The position numbers and the translations under genes are program-made. Shown piece by piece: positions 58,910 to 64,000 of a stretch of DNA of 64,000 nucleotides. The stretch is from the NCBI GenBank assembly GCA_963825565.1, contig CAWGTW010000012.1:186001-250000 (forward strand), read 5' to 3'. Numbering within the stretch: position 1 is the stretch's first letter; each line of letters starts with the position of its first letter. The notes beneath the pieces were generated by a model. That model searched no databases. It saw nothing but the letters and a program-made list of their open reading frames with translations, and was not told where the DNA came from. This DNA is from JBFGCT01 sp963825565. Its GTDB lineage: Bacteria > Actinomycetota > Acidimicrobiia > Acidimicrobiales > Ilumatobacteraceae.

Positions 58910-58919
58910 GGCTCCAGGA

Positions 58920-59885
58920 TCACAGCCCGGCCCGCTGTTTCAACGGTTCCCACCAGTCGCGGTGGTCCCGGTACCACTCGACCGTGGCGGCGAGCGACTC
59001 GTCGAAGCTCCGGCTGAGCGACCACCCGAGCGCGGTCAGCTTGCCGGTGTCGACCGAGTACCTGCGGTCGTGGCCCTTGCGGTCGGCGACCGGTTCGACG
59101 AAGGACTCGTCGCGACCGGTCAGGGCGAGCAGGCGGTGGGTCAGCTCGATGTTGGTCACCTCGTTGCCGGCGCCGATGTTGTAGATCTCGCCCGGCTCGC
59201 CCTGCTCGAGCACGAGGTGGGCGGCGATGTTGTGATCGTCGACGTGAATCCAGTCGCGCACGTTGAGGCCGTCGCCGTAGAGCGGGACCTTCCGACCGTC
59301 GAGCAGGTTGGTCGTGAACAGTGGGATGACCTTCTCGGGGAACTGGTACGGGCCGTAGTTGTTCGAGCAGCGCGTGACCACGACCGGCAGCCCGTACGTC
59401 GCGTGATACGAGAGCGCGATCAGGTCCGAGCCGGCCTTGGCCGCCGAGTAGGGCGAGCGGGGCGCGAGCGTGTCGTCCTCGGTCGACGAACCCTCCTCGA
59501 CCGAGCCGTACACCTCGTCGGTGGAGATGTGCAGGAACGTGCCGACACCGACGGTCCGGGCGACGTCGCAGAGCACGTTCGTCCCCACGCAGTTGGTCTG
59601 CACGAACGTCGATCCGTCGATGATCGATCGGTCGACGTGGCTCTCGGCGGCGAAGTGCACCACGGCGTCGTGCCCGGACATCGCCCGGGCCACGGCGTCG
59701 GCGTCGCAGATGTCGGCGTGCACGAACTCGCACCGCCGGTCGTCGAGCACGTCGCGGATGCTGGCGAGGTTGCCGGCGTAGGTCAGGGCGTCGTAGATCG
59801 TGACCCGGTCGTCGGTCGTGGCGAGGACGTGGCGTACGTAGTTCGAGCCGATGAACCCGGCCGCACCGGTGACGAAGAGCCGCAC
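58920..59885 (-). CDS. rmlB: dTDP-glucose 4,6-dehydratase
   Basis: 321 residues. It oxidises and dehydrates dTDP-glucose. Nucleotide site VTGAAGFIGSNYVRHVL; HFAAESHVDRSI; catalytic Thr-Asp-Glu in ISTDEVYGS; and YSAAKAGSD with the YxxxK pair. NNYGPYQFPEKVIPLF and the R-D-W-I-H-V-D-D-H motif complete the RmlB signature. Only one base separates it from rmlC. Confidence 0.96.
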   Translation of the reverse strand: MRLFVTGAAGFIGSNYVRHVLATTDDRVTIYDALTYAGNLASIRDVLDDRRCEFVHADICDADAVARAMSGHDAVVHFAAESHVDRSIIDGSTFVQTNCVGTNVLCDVARTVGVGTFLHISTDEVYGSVEEGSSTEDDTLAPRSPYSAAKAGSDLIALSYHATYGLPVVVTRCSNNYGPYQFPEKVIPLFTTNLLDGRKVPLYGDGLNVRDWIHVDDHNIAAHLVLEQGEPGEIYNIGAGNEVTNIELTHRLLALTGRDESFVEPVADRKGHDRRYSVDTGKLTALGWSLSRSFDESLAATVEWYRDHRDWWEPLKQRAGL

Positions 59886-59886
59886 C

Positions 59887-60438
59887 TCAGGTCCTCATCG
59901 GCCAGTACGGCCGGCGGTTGGCGGGCAGATCGGCGCGCATCGGGTTGTGGCGGTCGCGGTCGGACAGCGTCGGTTCGGTCACACCCCAATCGGCGCCGAT
60001 CGTCGGGTCGTCCCACGCGACGCCGAGCTCGTCGGCGGGGTTGTAGTAGCCGTCGACCAGGTAGGTGATCACCATGTCGGTCAGCGCGCCGAACCCGTGG
60101 GCCACACCGGGCGGGATGTACACCCCCAGGTGGTTGTCACCGGAGAGCTCCAGAGCGTGGGTCGCGCCGTCGGTTGGGCCCCCCTCGCGCAGGTCGTGGA
60201 GCACGACCCGCGCCGTGCCGAACGGGACGTACCAGTAGTCGCTCTGGTGAAGGTGGTAGTGCAGGCCGACGATCGCCCCGGAGCGCCGGTCGGCGCGATT
60301 GGACTGGATCATCTCCCGGGCGCCGGGGATCCACGCGCGGCGATAGGTCTCGACGAACCGTCCCCGCTCGTCGCCGTGCACCGCGGGGGTGACCACGTAG
60401 ACCCCTGCGATCACTTCGGACTCACGTACGTCGACCAT
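59887..60438 (-). CDS. rmlC: dTDP-4-dehydrorhamnose 3,5-epimerase family protein
   Basis: 183 residues, cupin fold. GDERGRFVETYRRAW is the substrate-binding start; the catalytic His lies in GLHYHLHQSDYW, where most RmlC proteins have R-G-L-H. The phosphate-contact Arg of that motif is a Val here, and extra His residues follow. GVAHGFGALTD is the second family motif. The protein contains no lysine. Position between rmlA and rmlB supports an RmlC role, with modest doubt from the altered motif. Confidence 0.88.
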   Translation of the reverse strand: MVDVRESEVIAGVYVVTPAVHGDERGRFVETYRRAWIPGAREMIQSNRADRRSGAIVGLHYHLHQSDYWYVPFGTARVVLHDLREGGPTDGATHALELSGDNHLGVYIPPGVAHGFGALTDMVITYLVDGYYNPADELGVAWDDPTIGADWGVTEPTLSDRDRHNPMRADLPANRRPYWPMRT

Positions 60439-60450
60439 CTGGTTCTCCGT

Positions 60451-61530
60451 TCACTCGACGTCGATCAGGCAGTGGTCGCCGACCATCAGTCGGACGGCGC
60501 GCGGCTTGCGCTTCGAGCGCGAGACGACCGCGTCGCTGCCGATCAGGCTGTCTTCCAGACGAGGGATGTCGAGCACGCGGCTGCCGTTCATGATCACCGA
60601 GTGCTCGATCTCGGAGTGCTCGACGTGGCAGTCGGCGCCGACCGCGCTGAACGGTCCGATGAAGCTGTCGATGATTCGCGTGTTCGCGCCGATCGCCACC
60701 GGCCCGCGAATCGTCGAGTTGCGGATCTCGGCCCCGGCCTCGACCACGACCCGACCGTCGAGCACCGAGGCCTCGTCGACCGTGCCGTCGATGCGGGTGG
60801 TGATCGTCTCCAGGATCAGCCGGTTGGCCTCGAGCAGCGGGGTCAGCTTGCCGGTGTCGATCCACCAGCCGGTGAGGATCTCGGTACGGACGCGATGACC
60901 GTTGTCGATCAGCCACTGGATCGCGTCGGTGATCTCCAGCTCGCCGCGCGCCGACGGCTCGATCGCGGCCACCGCCTCGTGGATGTGCTCGTCGAACAGG
61001 TACACCCCGACGAGCGCCAGGTTCGACGGCGGATCGTCGGGCTTCTCGACCAGGTGCACGACGTGGTCCGCGTCGTCGAGCTCGGCGATGCCGAAGCGCT
61101 GCGGATCGGGGACCTGCTTGAGCAGGATCTGCGCCGACGGCGGCCGGTCTCCGCCCCGCGCCCGCCTGAACGCCTCGACGAACGCCGCCAGATCCTGCTC
61201 GAGCAGGTTGTCGCCGAGGTACATGACGAACTCGTCGTCGGCCAGGAACTCGCGGGCGATCAGCACGCAGTGCGCCAGGCCCAGCGGCTCGTCCTGTGGC
61301 AGGTAGGTGACGCGAGCGCCGAAGCGGGAGCCGTCGCCGAGGGCCTCCCGGATCTCGGCCTGCGTGTCGCCGACGATCACCCCGAGCTCGGTGATGCCGG
61401 CGGCGACGATCGACTCGATCCCGTAGAACAGGATCGGCATGTTGGCGACCGGCACGAGTTGTTTGGCGCGCGTGTGGGTGATCGGACGCAGGCGCGTCCC
61501 CGCACCGCCAGCCAGAATCAGCGCCTTCAT
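60451..61530 (-). CDS. rmlA: Glucose-1-phosphate thymidylyltransferase (long form)
   Basis: 359 residues. It makes dTDP-glucose. The N-terminus KALILAGGAGTRLRPITHTRAKQLVPVANMPI carries the nucleotide-binding loop; MYLGDNLLEQD and VEKPDDPPSNLALVGVYLF follow. The last 110 residues form a left-handed beta-helix (IRGPVAIGANTRIIDSFIGP), so this is the long actinobacterial/archaeal form rather than the 290-residue enterobacterial form. It leads the operon, with a TAGGCT box 8 nt upstream. Confidence 0.94.
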   Translation of the reverse strand: MKALILAGGAGTRLRPITHTRAKQLVPVANMPILFYGIESIVAAGITELGVIVGDTQAEIREALGDGSRFGARVTYLPQDEPLGLAHCVLIAREFLADDEFVMYLGDNLLEQDLAAFVEAFRRARGGDRPPSAQILLKQVPDPQRFGIAELDDADHVVHLVEKPDDPPSNLALVGVYLFDEHIHEAVAAIEPSARGELEITDAIQWLIDNGHRVRTEILTGWWIDTGKLTPLLEANRLILETITTRIDGTVDEASVLDGRVVVEAGAEIRNSTIRGPVAIGANTRIIDSFIGPFSAVGADCHVEHSEIEHSVIMNGSRVLDIPRLEDSLIGSDAVVSRSKRKPRAVRLMVGDHCLIDVE

Positions 61531-61538
61531 CGCCGGGC

Positions 61539-61544
61539 AGCCTA
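61539..61544 (-). promoter_or_regulatory. -10 box of the rmlACBD operon, leaderless
   Basis: TAGGCT on the minus strand, 8 nt before the ATG at 61530. Confidence 0.5.
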
Positions 61545-61569
61545 GGGCCGCGACCGCAGACGCGTACCG

Positions 61570-62580
61570 CTACCCGGGCGGCGGCAGCGGGCCGAGGCCG
61601 CGGAAGTAATTCAGGATGGGCTCCGAACCCGGCTCGAGGATCAACACCGACTTGCCGTCGATCGTCGTGCCCGACACGTCGAGCTGGTACGTGAAGAAGC
61701 CGCTGCTGAACGCCTTGCGGAGCGTGCCGGCCGCGCCGATCGGGTCGAGGCCCGGATCGAGCCGCACCGATTGGGTGACCGCGGAGATCAGGTCCGAGGC
61801 GATGAACGGGTCGGACCGCAAGCGCTGCAGGGTGGCGTCAACCGTTGTCGCGATGAAGTTCTGCTGCCGGGCGATCCGCCCCAGGTCGGCGGTCGGGTCC
61901 TTGCGCCACTCGCCGTCGCGGAACTCCTCGTAGTTGCGGCTCCGGGCATAGGCCAGCGCCTGGACCCCGTCGAGCTTGTTGCAGCCGGGCTGCTGCTCGA
62001 GGCCCGAGTTCGCGTCTCGGGTCGCGTACTCGAAGCAGACGACGGTCCCGCCGGCTGCGTCGACCAGGTTCTTGAACCCGAGGAAGTCGACGTCGACGAC
62101 GTGGTGGATCGGGATGCCGAGCTCCTGGCCGATCGTCTCGGCGAGCACGCCGGGGCCGTCGTTGTAGGCCGAGTTGATGCGGTTCTTCGACCCGGTGCCG
62201 GCGATGGTGACCCAGAGATCGCGGGGCAGGCTGACCAGTGCTGCGCCGTTGCCGTCTTTCTCCTGGCGGAGGATCATGATCGTGTCGCTGCGCCGGCCCT
62301 GCACGACGCTCGTGTCGCCGACCGAGCCGAAGTCGGCGTCGCTCCCGCTGACGCCTTCGCGCGAGTCGGAGCCGATCAGCAGGTAGTTGACCGCCGGCCC
62401 GTCCTGGGCGACGAGGATGTCCTCGAGCCCCTCGATGCGCTCGACGTCGCTCGTGCGGGCATCGGCGGCCCGGATCACCCCGACCGCGCCGACGGCGCCG
62501 ACGACGACCGCGAACAGCAGCCCGAGTGGTGCGGAGCTGCGCATCCCGCGCCGCGGGTTCCGATGGGCCGTCGTCTGCAT
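61570..62580 (-). CDS. LytR-CpsA-Psr (LCP) family glycopolymer ligase
   Basis: 336 residues. An N-terminal anchor (APLGLLFAVVVGAVGAVGVI) leads to the LCP domain outside the membrane. LCP marks are NYLLIGSDSREG, RSDTIMILR (the Arg/Asp metal and phosphate site), ALVSLPRDLWV, and AYARSRNYEEFRDGEWRKDPTADLGRIARQQNFI. The enzyme transfers a lipid-linked glycan to peptidoglycan, the last step of the wall glycan made in this locus. The ATG is 7 nt after a TAGCGT box; a GTG three codons earlier overlaps that box. Confidence 0.93.
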   Translation of the reverse strand: MQTTAHRNPRRGMRSSAPLGLLFAVVVGAVGAVGVIRAADARTSDVERIEGLEDILVAQDGPAVNYLLIGSDSREGVSGSDADFGSVGDTSVVQGRRSDTIMILRQEKDGNGAALVSLPRDLWVTIAGTGSKNRINSAYNDGPGVLAETIGQELGIPIHHVVDVDFLGFKNLVDAAGGTVVCFEYATRDANSGLEQQPGCNKLDGVQALAYARSRNYEEFRDGEWRKDPTADLGRIARQQNFIATTVDATLQRLRSDPFIASDLISAVTQSVRLDPGLDPIGAAGTLRKAFSSGFFTYQLDVSGTTIDGKSVLILEPGSEPILNYFRGLGPLPPPG

Positions 62581-62587
62581 CCCCGCC

Positions 62588-62593
62588 ACGCTA
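62588..62593 (-). promoter_or_regulatory. -10 box of LCP gene, leaderless
   Basis: TAGCGT on the minus strand, 7 nt before the ATG at 62580. Confidence 0.5.
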
Positions 62594-62621
62594 ACGGTGC
62601 TGGCCGCCTCGTCGACGGCAG

Positions 62622-63368
62622 TCAGACCGCGTCCGGGCGGACGTGAACGATGTCACCGACATCGAGCACGTGGACCACTCCTGCGTCGTCGACGACGATC
62701 AACCTGCCGTCGCCGTCGACGTCCTCGGCCAGGCCGACGAGGTCCTCCCCCGTCGGCATCTGGACCCTGACCCGTTGCCCGAGCGTGGCCAGCCGCTCCC
62801 GATGGCGCCGACGGACCCCGTCCGGGGAGCGCTCGACCTGATCGAGTTGGCCGAGCAACGCGGTGAGCAGCGCGACGGGGGGCACCCGCCCGCCGAGATC
62901 GGCCGCACCGTCGGGCGACCAACCGACGTTGAACCCGAGCCCGACCACCGCCCGCCGGCCCGCGCCCTGGGTGAGGATCCCGGCGACCTTGCGGCCCTCG
63001 ATCAGCAGGTCGTTCGGCCACTTCAGATCGACGCGCAGTCCGGGTACGAGCGACTCGGCTGCGGCACACGCGGCGAGCGCGACCCGCCGGGGTGCGATGG
63101 TGAGCGGCTCGGGGGCCGGATCGAACAAGATCGACACGAGCAGGTTGGCGCCCGGCGGAGCGTCCCAGCGCCGATCGAGACGCCCGCGCCCTGCTCGTTG
63201 GTGGTCGGCGTACAGCACGGTGTGATCGCCGACCAACCCGCGCCCGGCCGCGCCGAGAAGGTCGTCGTTGGTGCTTCCCGTGGCGGTGACGTGGTACACG
63301 TCCCAGCCCGGCGGCCAGGGTCCGGCGGCGCACCGGCCGCGCACCCAGATGTCGTCCCCCGAGGTCAC
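62622..63368 (-). CDS. birA: Biotin--[acetyl-CoA-carboxylase] ligase
   Basis: 248 residues. It attaches biotin to carrier proteins of acyl-CoA carboxylases. The biotinyl-AMP loop is GRGRLDR (60-66), KWPND is at 116-120, and GVGLGFN-like VVGLGFNVGW follows. It has no N-terminal helix-turn-helix, so it is a plain ligase without the E. coli repressor role. The GTG at 63368 is set by the VTSGDDIWVRGRC start. It is divergent from a biotin carboxylase gene, its likely substrate partner. Confidence 0.93.
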   Translation of the reverse strand: MTSGDDIWVRGRCAAGPWPPGWDVYHVTATGSTNDDLLGAAGRGLVGDHTVLYADHQRAGRGRLDRRWDAPPGANLLVSILFDPAPEPLTIAPRRVALAACAAAESLVPGLRVDLKWPNDLLIEGRKVAGILTQGAGRRAVVGLGFNVGWSPDGAADLGGRVPPVALLTALLGQLDQVERSPDGVRRRHRERLATLGQRVRVQMPTGEDLVGLAEDVDGDGRLIVVDDAGVVHVLDVGDIVHVRPDAV

Positions 63369-63374
63369 GCCACG

Positions 63375-63380
63375 TACATT
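63375..63380 (+). promoter_or_regulatory. -10 box of biotin carboxylase gene, leaderless
   Basis: TACATT followed by 7 nt and the GTG at 63388, in a 19-bp divergent gap shared with birA. Confidence 0.5.
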
Positions 63381-63387
63381 GTCAGCC

Positions 63388-64000
63388 GTGCTGCAGAAGA
63401 TCCTGATCGCCAACCGTGGTGAGATCGCCGTCCGCGTGATCCGCGCCGCCCGGGAGATGGGCATCGCCACCGTCGCGGTGTACTCCGAACTCGACCGCGA
63501 GTCGCTCCACGTACGCCTCGCCGACGAGGCCTACGCCCTCGGCGGGCGGACGGCGGCCGAGAGCTACATCAACTCCGAGGCGATGCTCGACGCGATCCGC
63601 ACGAGCGGCGCCGACGCCGTCCACCCCGGGTACGGGTTCTTCGCCGAGAACGCCGACTTCGCCCGCGCCGTCGCCGCACTCGGGGTCGAGTTCATCGGCC
63701 CGCCGCCCGAGGCGATGGACGAGATGTCGGACAAGGTGTCGAGCCGCAAGGCGGCGATCCGCGGCGGCGCGCCGATCGTGCCGGGGACGACCGAGTTCGC
63801 GCAGGGCGCGGCCGAGATCCGCGAGTTCGGCGAACAGCACGGGTGGCCGCTGTGCATCAAGGCCGCGTTCGGCGGCGGCGGCCGGGGGATGAAGGTCGTC
63901 CAATCCGCCGACGAGGTCGACGAGGCGATGGCCAGTGCCCAGCGCGAGGCGCTGGCGTTCTTCGGGCGCGACGAGGTCTACGTCGAGCGGTACCTGGTCT
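63388..64000 (+). CDS. Acyl-CoA carboxylase biotin carboxylase subunit, N-terminal part (cut by window edge)
   Basis: The first 204 residues are present. LQKILIANRGEIAVRVIRAAREMGI is the invariant start, and HPGYGFFAENADFA with KAAFGGGGRGMK (Gly-rich ATP loop) identifies a biotin carboxylase. In actinobacteria this subunit is usually fused to the biotin carrier (AccA3-type, about 600 residues), but the C-terminus lies outside the window. It would supply malonyl- or methylmalonyl-CoA for lipid synthesis. The position opposite birA fits. Confidence 0.94.
   Translation, partial: MLQKILIANRGEIAVRVIRAAREMGIATVAVYSELDRESLHVRLADEAYALGGRTAAESYINSEAMLDAIRTSGADAVHPGYGFFAENADFARAVAALGVEFIGPPPEAMDEMSDKVSSRKAAIRGGAPIVPGTTEFAQGAAEIREFGEQHGWPLCIKAAFGGGGRGMKVVQSADEVDEAMASAQREALAFFGRDEVYVERYLV

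Overview
The window is about 69% GC by eye, densely coded, and reads as the chromosome of an actinobacterium of the class Acidimicrobiia (Ilumatobacter-like). That placement is an inference. It rests on F420 biosynthesis genes (cofE, cofD), DUF3499, DUF5719 and Trm112 proteins, an accA-type biotin carboxylase next to birA, and widespread starts with a TAnnnT -10 box 6-10 nt upstream, which is the look of leaderless mRNAs. No transposon, prophage, CRISPR, tRNA or rRNA was seen.

Layout. 0-3.4 kb: the N-terminal part of an arylsulfatase cut by the window edge, an MscS channel, a serine-hydrolase lipoprotein, then a four-copy palindromic repeat array. 3.4-8.1 kb: a UspA protein and an HDAC-type deacetylase, divergent from a GNAT/acyl-CoA-synthetase protein acetyltransferase, then a NERD-like membrane protein. 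8.2-16.5 kb: a lipoprotein, M20 peptidase, SHOCT protein, cofE, a deleted alpha/beta-hydrolase remnant, menB, a SpoU methyltransferase and a two-gene ABC exporter. 16.5-30 kb: truncated globin, a small acidic protein, enoyl-CoA hydratase, ftsX-ftsE, prfB, secA, comF, a membrane spermidine-synthase-like protein, a YczE-type membrane protein, and ahcY behind a structured leader. 30-49.5 kb: a secreted repeat protein, Trm112, manB, a large wall-glycan membrane protein, a CPBP protease, DUF3499, ftsH, thioredoxin-like protein, DUF5719, a giant GT2 glycosyltransferase, a flippase, a GT4 and cofD. 49.5-62.6 kb: a degenerate epimerase, GDP-mannose pyrophosphorylase, three GT4 enzymes, uracil-DNA glycosylase, a GNAT, rmlD-B-C-A and an LCP ligase. 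The window ends with birA and the start of the biotin carboxylase gene.

Together, 32-62 kb forms a cell-envelope polysaccharide locus: mannose and rhamnose activation (manB, mpg, rmlABCD), glycan assembly (GT2 and GT4 enzymes), export (flippase) and attachment (LCP). The order secA, comF, ahcY, manB, DUF3499, fbiA/cofD, mpg, rmlD, LCP, birA, accA parallels, from memory, the Rv3240c-Rv3285 region of Mycobacterium tuberculosis.

Three membrane genes of this locus (33.5-36.4, 42.0-45.6 and 46.0-47.3 kb) read correctly only if single-base frameshifts are allowed, so either assembly indels or real decay must be considered. The points most worth following are the acetyltransferase/deacetylase/USP module, the ahcY leader, the palindromic repeat array, a leaderless 20-codon ORF coupled to the uracil-DNA glycosylase, and the consistent leaderless promoter signature.
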